Below are positions 33,601 to 41,512 of a stretch of DNA of 64,000 bases, in pieces. This DNA is from Craspedostauros australis. Its lineage: Eukaryota; Bacillariophyta; Bacillariophyceae; Mastogloiales; Achnanthaceae. Each line of letters starts with the position of its first letter. Within the stretch, counting starts at the first letter, position 1. Both the position numbers and the translations under genes were made by a program. The notes under the pieces are model-generated. The model was not told the origin of the DNA and ran no database searches. It saw only the letters and a program-made list of their open reading frames with translations. The stretch covers positions 744,001 to 808,000 of the forward strand of contig JAMXDE010000004.1 in NCBI GenBank assembly GCA_026770025.1. Reading direction: 5' to 3'.

Positions 33601-35388
33601 ACTTCGCCCCCGACTTCGTCGCCGACATCCCAAACGGACCCTCCCGTAAACCAGGATATCGCACCGATGTGCAAACGCTTCCGAATGGCAATCTTGAACT
33701 TCGAGGCGGGGATCAAAGCTGCGTCGCATGCAGCGTTTGTCGCCGCATTCCAGTATCTTCGTACGGCGATCAACTTGATGCCGGAGGGTCACTGGGACTC
33801 GCACTACGAAATGAGCCTCGAGCTGTTCACGTGCGCTACCGAATGCGCCTTCGTGAGCAACAAGTTTCAAGAGATGAATGAGTACGGCAAGCAAGTCGTC
33901 TCGTTGAAGGACCGGCCGATAACTGAGAAGATCAGGGTCTACCACGTGCTGATGGACGGAGCTCTGGCCACGGCCACTGGCAGCAAAGCCACTGACACCA
34001 TGAAGGTTGGCGAGGAAGTGATGGCGCAGCTCGGATACCGATACCCCAGGAACAGCAAGATTCGCTTGATGCATGTCATCATGCGCGTGATCCAGCTCAA
34101 GAAATCTGCAAAGAAATGGACGATTGGGTACCTGGAATCCTTGCAGCCTGCGCAGGACCCGATAGATGCCATCACCATGAAGACATTGGGGAAGTTTGCG
34201 TCGATGGCATTCGTCTGCGATCAAGGGCTCCAGCCACTGATCCTGACGGACATCATCAACCGGACAATGACGAAAGGCAAGACCGATTTTGCACCGAACG
34301 CCATCGCGAACATGTCGCTGATGCTGGGCCCCATCCTGGGTGACATGGAGGCAGCGAAGATGTACGGAAGCTACGCACTGAACTTGACCAGGACGATGAA
34401 CATTGAGGACAAATCTGCCGTAGCCCGAGCCACCCTGTCCACGAATGGCTTTGTCCTTAACAGCGTGAGGCAGTTAGAGGATTGCAAGCAGCCCCTCCTG
34501 GAGGCATACTCATTGAGCATGGCAACAGGTGACGTGCAAACCGGCCTGTGGTGCATCCTGTTCTACCTCGAGCTCTGCTGGTTCACGGCGAAGTCGCTGA
34601 ACACTGTTGAAGCAGACTACGCGAAGTACACGCGCGTGAGCATCGATTTCAACCAAACGAAGCTCGTTGAGAACCTTGCCTTGCGATGGCAGATGATCCT
34701 CAATCTCCAAGGGAGATCACAGCATCGGACGCTACTCGTCGGCGATGCATTCGATGAAGTTGCTGCGGCAGGTCACATCGAAACGACGCATGACACATTC
34801 TTCGAACGCAACGTTCTGCGAGCGAAAGTGTTCGTCTCGGTATACTTCAACGACTACGAGAAAGCGGCGAAGCATGCGCATTACTCGTTCGACGACGATG
34901 TGAAGAATTCGACCGGATACATCGCAATGATGCCGTTCATGTTCTTCGCTTCCTTCGCCTCCATGATCGTCGCCAAGCAGACGAATGGACTTTCCCGATT
35001 GAAGCGTATCAAATACAAGAAGTTGTCGCGGAAAGCACGCAAGATCCTCCAGAACGTGGTGAAGAAGGGCAATCCAAATGCCGTGGATTACCTGGCCATG
35101 CTGGAAGCGGAGCGCTCCGCGCTGAAGGCACACGGCAAAGACAAGCCTGATGTTTTCAACGATGCCGTGAAGCAGTACCAGGCTGTGATCCGCGCCTGGG
35201 GGCGAGCAGGGATGATCCAGAACCAAGCCATGGCGAATGAGCGCCTCGCAATACATCTGCTGATCGAGGATGATGAGGATGCTGCGAAGTACCACCTCGA
35301 ACAGGCAATCAAATTGTTTTCGGAATGGGGTGCTGATGGGAAGACGTCGCAGCTCAGGGAGCAGTACGCTTTGGTGCGACGAACGTGA
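30667..35388 (+). CDS. Large AAA-type (AAA_16-like) signalling ATPase with helical repeats
   Basis: A 1573-residue, single-exon product. Residues 1-280 are disordered and include an SPSPSPSPSP run. A conserved lead (VGREREKRVLDHAF, about 290) is interrupted by a His/Gln-rich insert. Walker A follows (GYSGTGKS, about 393-400), then GKFDLKQMDEPYSGF. Walker B is VWMSDDVQWAD (about 557-567). The sensor-like block YSFIHDKVQEAALDMVP is near 911-927. This pattern is that of the predicted ATPase module which in bacteria and fungi joins kinases or adenylate cyclases. From about 1000 to 1570 the protein is alpha-helical and TPR-like, with no kinase or cyclase domain visible. It therefore looks like a stand-alone STAND-type switch; that role is inference. 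The start is uncertain, since ATG 30972 would shorten it by 101 residues. An 11-codon tandem duplication lies at 32668-32733. Confidence 0.85.
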   Translation: MENPTQQTQSAIPPPDQTLKERNCAFPRPSTNEAPRDIDPNIKTTTKIRAARLSDGGGPSIKQQHSIPRDIIGATSTTPHTLKISRHQRERRATTLQHQTAIMIGVVDHTGTIVEHSTPTVSGGAHVRGSRGSADLDAVLANGSSSVKWKQGTASPSPSPSPSPGADGGATSSPNPNADAIKLSKVMGSHGSGDFRTDRTVGADDSETGSSSLFLSIASLANRRRNRDATDDTEEEHSDSGMLPAATSTADPTIEQEPELATETYRMSIAGKLSALTMQMLDFSTVGLVGREREKRVLDHAFKQILGRVPPNVQSTAITQRPSSRSAMVQKHKRASIKQQPRHHHQQHQQQKHKDEDETKSTAPIIDDEMSVESQIQIAAHSETVRSFVAISGYSGTGKSALAATLKPKCKAHNVFYITGKFDLKQMDEPYSGFRTAMIDLCSQICRLPNEKTQNSPSNETGDTRCYDELRQCILRDLNTDELLILMKLIPNLRDVIGDDALLPEVAASSRRDDESTVVSVGARAQSMQGFKEQSIALKFAFRRFIKIICNYCPLVWMSDDVQWADKASLDMIESWMLDTTISSLMIIVCYRSNLVNRDDANVSGVLSNSSSSNHVSQMLDCIRENRQERFIRYSDLEVNNLSLDNVHAMLKQLLNLHDSLNADSSHSRHQYMAKANSSRHQYMAKPNSSSSELAEIVHKKTDGNVFFVQQFMTMLAHDNLLSYNIGAMRWVWDNDRIRRDTPATMNVVELMKMKLQQIETAQYILPIAACLGSTFSWSLLRATMRGFVEGQMAGHRELYEMLFGGPPPQSEDEWLGILEVYQQEGLIECHEYSDSPKHVASDDQSNPPMIVAAKVNAVNIASAIKASNGDATDASAGTEAEQAVAAAVGATRNNGSEERMSRPTLVSSEYSFIHDKVQEAALDMVPSKSQLSQLQFYIGETLMQQLSPDDLDRSLYTVANLMNRRMDLIPPYPSSPSTSPPTSSPTSQTDPPVNQDIAPMCKRFRMAILNFEAGIKAASHAAFVAAFQYLRTAINLMPEGHWDSHYEMSLELFTCATECAFVSNKFQEMNEYGKQVVSLKDRPITEKIRVYHVLMDGALATATGSKATDTMKVGEEVMAQLGYRYPRNSKIRLMHVIMRVIQLKKSAKKWTIGYLESLQPAQDPIDAITMKTLGKFASMAFVCDQGLQPLILTDIINRTMTKGKTDFAPNAIANMSLMLGPILGDMEAAKMYGSYALNLTRTMNIEDKSAVARATLSTNGFVLNSVRQLEDCKQPLLEAYSLSMATGDVQTGLWCILFYLELCWFTAKSLNTVEADYAKYTRVSIDFNQTKLVENLALRWQMILNLQGRSQHRTLLVGDAFDEVAAAGHIETTHDTFFERNVLRAKVFVSVYFNDYEKAAKHAHYSFDDDVKNSTGYIAMMPFMFFASFASMIVAKQTNGLSRLKRIKYKKLSRKARKILQNVVKKGNPNAVDYLAMLEAERSALKAHGKDKPDVFNDAVKQYQAVIRAWGRAGMIQNQAMANERLAIHLLIEDDEDAAKYHLEQAIKLFSEWGADGKTSQLREQYALVRRT
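31133..31159 (+). repeat. (AAGCCC)n tract coding for Ser-Pro repeats
   Basis: A hexanucleotide tract in the disordered N-terminal part of the ATPase gene, read in frame as alternating Ser and Pro. Confidence 0.85.
32668..32733 (+). repeat. 33-bp in-frame tandem duplication
   Basis: Units 32668-32700 and 32701-32733 differ at one base and encode SRHQYMAKANS and SRHQYMAKPNS in the ATPase gene. The second copy adds 11 residues between two helices, just before the SSELAEIVHKKTDGN segment. Confidence 0.95.
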
Positions 35389-36480
35389 TGCTCACTCAAC
35401 GGGTGGCGAGTCATGGCTGCAAGTCGAAGCTCGAATTCCTGCATGGCCAGGTTCTCGATGGCAGAGTACGTATGGTATGGTAAGATGGCAGGATTCTGAC
35501 AATTGCAATCCTGGATTTTTGAAGTGCTTGGGGACGACGACGGTTGCATTTGCGTTGCATTTGCAGTCGCAATCATTGCAATACCATACACACATTGAGA
35601 TCTCGATAGGGCCGAGAGCGCACCCACGGGTGTGGATGGACATATATTTTAGATATGTAGACTTCTCTATGGTATTATATCTTATTATATTATAGTACAA
35701 TATTCTAGATTGATAGCATCTCGTATTATATTCTTAGAATGGTATGTAGCATACTCGTGAAGTTCTGCGATACAAATGTGTGGGATGCTGAAGTTGGTGA
35801 TGGTTGGTGGTTCATGCTTCGTCGCTCACCAAAAAATGAGAAGGGCCGTTTCTGGTTTGTCACTGTGATAGATCTTCCGATACATTCATGGCGATGGACG
35901 TCTCTGGGACGTCGTTTCCCGTCTCCACAAATAAGGCCGAAGCGACTCATTCTTTGGCTGGCGACGGTGATTTCCTCAGGGCGCATCGTGAGCGCGCCGC
36001 GATGCGCAGACACAAATGCAAAGGTCGTGGAAGTGGCGCATGTGGGAATTTGAGGGAGAGAAACGGAAAGATGGTGGGAGTACGATCTACGACTATTGTC
36101 CCCACGAATTACATGCCGACAGAGAAGAATGATCGCACACTCTCTCGGAGTTGGTTGTGTACGACTGAGGCGATGGATGGGAAGCATCGTGGGCAGATGG
36201 GGATCGCACATGACAAGAGCAACAAGCGCACCAGCGGCAAGCAAGGATCTTTGCGCACCTGGACTGCGAAGGACACAACACGATTCTGTTCTACTGCAAC
36301 ATCTCATCACTTTGTACCATTGACGTAGCTCGCACCTCAGCAGCAACCAAGAAGACACCAAACCTCTTCCGAGCAAGCGCCACAGCTATTATACCATTAT
36401 TAGTGTCATCCACAATTCAATCCTTCAATCAAGAACGGACACTGCGACCAACCAGACAAGTCGGTCAGGCAACATTGAGA
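35389..36480. other. Intergenic gap between ATPase and LPMO-like genes
   Basis: About 1.1 kb. An AT-rich block of short palindromes (35641-35760) lies 250-370 bp past the ATPase stop and may mark transcript ends. The minus-strand frame at 35726-36376 and the plus-strand frames opposite it have no recognisable content. The 5' leader of the LPMO-like gene lies at the right end. Confidence 0.45.
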
Positions 36481-37127
36481 ATGCTTTCTCATCCGAATAC
36501 ATGCCAGCCGGCGCAGCTAATACTGCTACTGCTTCTCATGTCACCATCGTGGCTGTCACTGTTGACGATACCCTGCGTCGATGGCCATGGCTATATCATG
36601 ACGCCAAGATCACGCAATTACGTTGCCAAACTCGAAGGAACGGAGGACAGGAGCGAGAATTCAGCCGGCATCCCACCGGCCGAGTACTGCGCGCACTGCC
36701 TCAACAGAAACAACGGCGTGTGCGGCGTTTCGGAGGGTGGACTGGACTACGATGTGTGGAACGATGCGCGCAGCCCGCCACATCGTATGCCATGGGAGTC
36801 GCAGTCGACATACACGCAAGGGGACGTCATCACGGTCACCTCGGATATATGGGTGCATCATGGCGGCCATCTTGAGATCAAGGGATGTGCCTTGGGCGGT
36901 GATTCCACTCAGGAATGCATGGACGAGCATTCGTTGATGTTTGTGAGGGATGTCACGCATGGTATGCCAGAAGGTGCGTGCAGATACTCGATCATGCCCA
37001 TTGCTATGCGCGTGCGCATCTCCAGTGTTGCCTCCTGCCTGGCGTGATTTCATGGCGCAGAGTGGTATGCAATTGTACTGGATATCAGCCTGACTCAATT
37101 GGCCCTGCCCCACGTCATGCTGCGTCT

Positions 37128-37158
<31 letters not shown>

Positions 37159-38209
37159 ACCAACTTCATCAATCATATTGCAGATCCCAACTATCCAGAC
37201 AGAGGCTACTTCCACGGCGGTGCGGGTTGGAATCAGGAACGGATCTTCAAGATGGAATTTCAATTACCTGTGGATCTGGTGGGTGACACGGTGCTGCTCC
37301 AATGGAGGTATATCACGGCCAACAGCTGCTCCCCGCCGGGGTACGAAGATTACTTCACCACCAATTCGCATCTGCCATCCAACTTTTGGCAGTCACAGCT
37401 GCCAGTCTGTCCATTCCCGTACAAAATCAGTGGAGAGGTCATGAACGGCGGACCTGAGGTGAGTTCGAATGGTTGTGGTCTTGCTGCAGTGTTGTTGCGA
37501 TGGTGCTGTTGCGCCATTGGTGCGGTATATTGATTGAAGTTGCCATTGCCTTCCTACTCGTAGTAGTATTGCGGTGTTCGCACATGATGCTTCTCGCTCA
37601 CATGTTGATGCATTGGCCATCGCACTGCCCATGCCATGATGTCCAAATTGCACTTGCAAACGCAACATTGGCATGCCCACTATTGCTCCCTTCACTACCA
37701 CCGCAACAATCATCTCTCCCATCTCGTATCCCAATCAGCAATTCTTCAACTGCGCCGAAGTCACCGTGAACCCAGATCCAAACTTGGGCACTCCGAGTGC
37801 TCCTCCCTCCATGACACCAACTGCGATGCCGACTTCGACACCGTCCAAGATGCCAACTTCGTCGCAACCCGCACCTTCAGTGGCATCTCCAACCACGCCT
37901 CCAACCAAGGACGTGGATTCAAGCCAGAGCGGGGACAGCAGCAAACCGCCCACTGGTGATGGAGGAAGTGGAGCCTCAGCGGAAAGTGGCGATATCGTGG
38001 ACAACGGTGACGGTGAGAGCGACGAAGACGATTCACAGGAAGATCAGGCTGCGAAGCGTTCCGAGGACGATTCGAAACAAACGAGAGATGGTGTCAGAGC
38101 CGATGACTCATCATCAAGCACGATACGGCCTTGGTTTGGCAACATTGGATGTCTGCTGCTATCTTTGGTCATCCCGAGTGCCATTGTCGGCGCATCGGCA
38201 CTGCTGTAG
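36481..38209 (+). CDS. Secreted LPMO-like copper monooxygenase, C-terminally anchored
   Basis: Three exons (36481-36973, 37184-37458, 37739-38209) give 412 residues; the introns are GT-AG. I chose ATG 36481 over the in-frame ATG 36403 because it places the hydrophobic core (LILLLLLMSPSWLSLL) as a proper signal peptide. Cleavage after VDG would leave mature His36 at the N-terminus (HGYIMTPRSRNYVA). An N-terminal His plus a second His in a beta strand (WVHHGGHLEIKGCAL, about 125-137) form the copper 'histidine brace' of lytic polysaccharide monooxygenases, which cut chitin or cellulose oxidatively. Paired cysteines (YCAHC, CGV), LQWRYITANSCSPPGY and EQFFNCAEVTV support a chitin-binding type-4 / AA10-like fold. 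A Pro/Ser/Thr linker, an acidic tract and a final hydrophobic segment (CLLLSLVIPSAIVGASALL) suggest a GPI or membrane anchor. Intron 1 carries a (CT)n tract before its acceptor. The substrate is unknown. Confidence 0.8.
37127..37153 (+). repeat. (CT)n microsatellite inside intron 1 of the LPMO-like gene
   Basis: A run of CT units about 30 bp before the intron acceptor at 37182-37183. It may act as an extended polypyrimidine tract. Confidence 0.8.
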
Positions 38210-38674
38210 CACAAGGCGGGTGCTTTTTGTCTGAATGGAACAAGGCGGCATTTCATGCTCAAGCACGGTGCCCGGCTACGAGTGCGCTCCCATCAGGCTA
38301 TATTTGCGGATCCCCTGCCCCGTCGATGAATAATCCCATGAGCGTGGAGGCGACCCGTTCAGGATGCGAGTACTACGACGATGCATGCAAGAGTAGAGTG
38401 GTGTAGTAGAACGTGTTATGTTTTGTTCTCGTGTGCTGTTCCATGGCGCCAACATCATCATTCCAATACCACAATCACCATCCTTCATGGACTCATGCAC
38501 CAAATCACCCATTCATCCATCCCCTGCGATTGCATTGCTGCTGATTGTGTCTGTGTACTAGTGTAATATAATATGTTGGACGATGCTTCCTGCTGTTTAC
38601 GTCCTGCTGACCACCATGGCCCCCAACGCTGCGTCATCGTGGTCGCAGCCAAAGCTCGGGCCTCCAAGAAAAAA
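38210..38674. other. Convergent intergenic gap
   Basis: 465 bp between the 3' ends of the LPMO-like gene (plus) and the Sec14-like gene (minus). A short AT-rich block (GTAATATAATATG, near 38562-38574) lies about 100 bp past the Sec14 stop. Nothing else is recognised. Confidence 0.5.
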
Positions 38675-39670
38675 TTATATCTCCACGTAGGCAGCATCGA
38701 ATGGAAGCTCGAGGTAGGCTTCCGCGTTGAAGTCCTTCGCTGATTCATTGCCGCCGCAGCAGGCCTCCAGCTGGGCGAAACCTTCCTCCGTGAACTCATC
38801 ACGGTAGCGTTTCATGTCATTGGAACCAGGCGTGCAGAAGCAGACCTTCTCCTTCGTGACGGGATCGATGAATGGCTTGACCAGGTTCCAGAAGATGCGG
38901 AAGCTCATCGGCACGTGGATGAGGAAGATGCGGTAGATGCGTTCCGGGTAGCGTTCCTGCAGGATCGTCAGCGTCTCCTTGCTGACGGACAGGGATGGTG
39001 CTGCGCGCAAGCTGAAGGCGCTGAAGTCGATGACGATGCAGTATTTGTCCAAGGCCTTGCCGGTGATCTCCTTGGACTTGCGGCGCGTGCAGGCGACGGC
39101 CTTCTCGATGTTCCATGCCAGGGCCCGCATGTTGTGCACATCATTCTTGGTGTTGTTGCGCGAGTTGTCGAGGAAGAGGACGGCGCGTCCCTCCTTGGTG
39201 TAGTTGCGAACCTGGTTCTTCCCTGTCTCGCTCTCTGCCTCCATCATCGTTCGGAACTCCACGTCATCCTCGACCTGCTCCTCCCCTTTCGCTGCTTCTG
39301 TCGTTGCCGCTTGCTTGGGCCTCACGCATTTTAGGAGGCGCTGGATCTGGAACTCCGTGCGCCACTTCAACGTATCGCGAATGGAGTCGGCGGCCTTGCT
39401 CACATTACCCTTCTGGGCTCGCAGATGACGGATCGGCATGCGCAGATCGGGGATCAGATCAATCTCGTCCTCCTTGAGCATCTCCAGGATCTTGCGCACG
39501 CCCTCCAGCTCGACGTCGGCATCGAGCAGGTTCTTCTCGTTGCCCAGCAATTCTGCGTTTGAAGGCGTTTTGAAATCCAACGGGCCTTCACTTGCAGCAC
39601 CGGCCTGCGAGCCTTGCAGTTGCGATGCCTCCATCGGCTTTCCCTCGCACTCCTTATCAGCAGATGTCAT
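38675..39670 (-). CDS. Sec14-like CRAL-TRIO lipid-transfer protein
   Basis: A 331-residue product. The frame stays open to 39733, but the first real ATG is at 39670 (MTSADKECEG). The N-terminal part has a short helical CRAL-TRIO N domain (DVELEGVRKILEMLKEDEIDL, then LRAQKGNVSKAADSIRDTLKWRTEF). The lipid-binding core follows: YCIVIDFSAFSLRAAPS, then TLTILQERYPERIYRIFLIHVPMSFRIFWNLVKPFIDPVTKEKV, the hallmark of Sec14/CRAL-TRIO proteins. A tail with small polar residues ends in DAAYVEI. Such proteins move or present phosphoinositides and other lipids between membranes in the cytosol; the ligand cannot be told here. The gene is divergent from, and about 270 bp away from, the tRNA-Arg gene. An upstream intron carrying a 5' exon is possible but not needed. 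Confidence 0.88.
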   Translation of the reverse strand: MTSADKECEGKPMEASQLQGSQAGAASEGPLDFKTPSNAELLGNEKNLLDADVELEGVRKILEMLKEDEIDLIPDLRMPIRHLRAQKGNVSKAADSIRDTLKWRTEFQIQRLLKCVRPKQAATTEAAKGEEQVEDDVEFRTMMEAESETGKNQVRNYTKEGRAVLFLDNSRNNTKNDVHNMRALAWNIEKAVACTRRKSKEITGKALDKYCIVIDFSAFSLRAAPSLSVSKETLTILQERYPERIYRIFLIHVPMSFRIFWNLVKPFIDPVTKEKVCFCTPGSNDMKRYRDEFTEEGFAQLEACCGGNESAKDFNAEAYLELPFDAAYVEI

Positions 39671-39941
39671 CTGGTGCAAAGTAATGTTATGGCGTCCAAG
39701 TATTGGTGATGACAATGTTGATGATGATGACAATGTTGTTCTCCTCTGCTATTGTCTCCTCAAGTCGCAGTTGTGTTTGTGCATGAGCATTGGCTGTTGT
39801 GAAGACAAAAGAGAAGAGCGCCAAAAATGCATTGTTTTCTGTTGCCTTTTCTGCATGCACGAGCACCAACAACACGAAAAATTGATGCATCACGTGCGAC
39901 GTGCACACGTGGAAGCAAAATGGCCAAAAAGACCAGGCGAC
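39671..39941. promoter_or_regulatory. Upstream region of the Sec14-like gene
   Basis: About 270 bp separating the Sec14 start from the 3' side of the tRNA. It must hold the Sec14 promoter. The T-run read on the minus strand at 39926-39930 is a plausible RNA polymerase III stop for the tRNA. No other defined element is seen. Confidence 0.4.
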
Positions 39942-40013
39942 TAACGATGATGGGGCTCGAACCCACAACCTTTGGTTCCGAAGACCAATGCTCTACCATT
40001 GAGCCACACCGTC
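39942..40013 (-). tRNA. tRNA-Arg, anticodon UCG
   Basis: Read on the minus strand, 72 nt fold as a full cloverleaf. A 7-bp acceptor stem pairs GACGGUG with CAUCGUU, with two G-U pairs and discriminator A. The D-arm stem is GCUC/GAGC with loop AAUGGUA. The anticodon stem is UUGGU/ACCAA with loop CUUCGGA, so anticodon UCG reads CGA and related Arg codons. The variable loop is AGGUU. The T-arm stem is GUGGG/CCCAU with loop UUCGAGC. The A-box-like and B-box-like promoter sequences are internal. No intron and no encoded CCA are present. A minus-strand T-run 11-16 bp past the end fits a polymerase III terminator. Confidence 0.95.
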
Positions 40014-40210
40014 GCTGCTGCACTGTTTTGGAAATTTGAGGTGTATATAATATTAATATGGTCATTTTCGTTGTTTGGGTTTGTTCCAAGGCCACCAAAT
40101 GGAAACAATCGTCATGGAAATCGTGCGATGCGGCTCTCCTACCAATAATAACTTTTCACTTGACCCCACGTGGGGAGGAATAAACCTGTATTGTATTGTA
40201 CCAATGCTGT

Positions 40211-40240
40211 ATTATATATTATATATTATAGTATTCTATT
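40211..40240. repeat. AT-rich palindromic block at a gene tail
   Basis: TATATTATATATTATAGTATTC-type sequence between the tRNA and the 3' end of the minus-strand gene. It shares ATATTATAGTA with blocks at 35687 and 57466. Confidence 0.6.
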
Positions 40241-40303
40241 GTAGGAATCTACGTGTAGACCAGAGTGCGACGAGTTATCTCCGAACACAGTGCGTAGGCA
40301 ACG

Positions 40304-41263
40304 CTACGATCTGCTCACTGTCTCCGATCGGAGTTTGCGGACGGAGTTGAGAAGAAGAAGATTGGGTTGATGACTTGACCGGACTGTGTGCGTCGTTGAG
40401 GCATCTACGTCAGTCGCTCCGTAGACGGCAGACACGCCTTCGTGCTGGATTGCGCGTTCGGCCAACAGAGTCGATGACTGAATGTCGTTTGGTGTCTTTG
40501 TGGGACGGTCATAGCTGCTCGTGTTGAGGCTGATCATGGACGGCTCATTCTCGCGTTCCTCTTCGTCAGCATCTCTGCTTCGATCATCGTCATGGTTTCT
40601 TTCACTGATTCCATGCGTCGCGTGACGCAACTGGTGCAGTCTCTGTGCACGATGCGTCTGATTCTCGGGTGAGAGTCGAAAGCGTGATCGTCGACCTGGT
40701 AGAGAGTCATCGGTGTCCTTCGTAGTAGTGATAGTGGGTCCGTCGTCCTCTTCGTCAGGTTGGTCGCTAATTGCACTTGGTACTTGCCGGCTTCGAATGG
40801 CAGAACGCACGTTCGTGTTCCGGCGTATCGTGCCGTTGTCGAGAGGATCCAATCCTTCGGCGAGTGCGGGCGATGGCTTGCCATCGTGTCTCTGCCGCAG
40901 ATGCGATCTGAGCTGATCCACTCGTGACGGCGATTCGATGGCCAATGGTGATAGCGGTGCTTCGCTGCTCGTCCATGTGATTTGGATCAAGGTGACAATC
41001 CCAAGGCACACGAACAGAAGTACGCAGACGAAGGTGGAGGTAGAAGATGTTGTCGATGAGGATGGAGGCATCGTTGCGAAGGTCTTGGTCTCGAGCTCGT
41101 CATCAAGTGCAGGCGGCAAAGTCCTACGACCCTCCCTTCCCTCAGGCTTGGACTCAATATCGGCGTCGGTATCGGCATCCATATTCGCATCGTTGCTATC
41201 GTGTTGTGGAGCGCCACATGGAGGGAACTCTTGAACAAGATAGGGATGCGGTATTGTCGTCAT
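40304..41263 (-). CDS. Hypothetical one-span membrane protein
   Basis: A 319-residue product from an ATG at 41263. One hydrophobic segment (FVCVLLFVCLGIVTLIQI, about 78-95) follows a cytosol-like N-terminal tail rich in Asp/Glu. No cleavable signal peptide is seen, so a type II (N-in) single-span protein is likely. The long C-terminal part (about 100-319) is Ser/Arg/Asp-rich and looks disordered, with no catalytic motif. The architecture matches the small products at 45228-45758 and 58284-58922, but I see no clear sequence identity among them. A glycosyltransferase-like stem is conceivable, but no catalytic domain follows. AT-rich palindromic DNA lies about 75 bp past the stop. Confidence 0.55.
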   Translation of the reverse strand: MTTIPHPYLVQEFPPCGAPQHDSNDANMDADTDADIESKPEGREGRRTLPPALDDELETKTFATMPPSSSTTSSTSTFVCVLLFVCLGIVTLIQITWTSSEAPLSPLAIESPSRVDQLRSHLRQRHDGKPSPALAEGLDPLDNGTIRRNTNVRSAIRSRQVPSAISDQPDEEDDGPTITTTKDTDDSLPGRRSRFRLSPENQTHRAQRLHQLRHATHGISERNHDDDRSRDADEEERENEPSMISLNTSSYDRPTKTPNDIQSSTLLAERAIQHEGVSAVYGATDVDASTTHTVRSSHQPNLLLLNSVRKLRSETVSRS

Positions 41264-41468
41264 TGTCGCGACTTTATTGGAACCTAATAGGTCGCTAGTT
41301 CTGGTGTTGTGTGTTGTTGCTTGATGCTGTTTGGTTGTATTTGTTGCTGTGGCTCAGATGAGGCTAGTGAAGGAGTATGCTCTTATCTTGGAATGGAGTC
41401 TTCTGTTGTATCACGTTCAAATATTGTGACCTGTTTGGTGCTTTCGCTGCGATACTGATCCCTCCGCG

Positions 41469-41512
41469 TGCTCGTACTCGTGCTCGTACTCGTACTCGTA
41501 CTAGTGCTCGCG
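41469..41512 (+). repeat. (CTCGTA)n degenerate hexanucleotide repeat
   Basis: About seven CTCGTA/CTCGTG units; CTCGTA-like units recur near 41909-41936. Confidence 0.8.

Noticed and set aside
35726-36376. A 216-codon minus-strand frame between the ATPase and LPMO-like genes
   Set aside because: No motif, biased composition, and plus-strand frames of similar size overlap it; it is likely a chance frame.
36403-36480. Upstream ATG of the LPMO-like gene
   Set aside because: It would put 26 polar residues before the hydrophobic core and spoil an otherwise normal signal peptide; 36481 is preferred.
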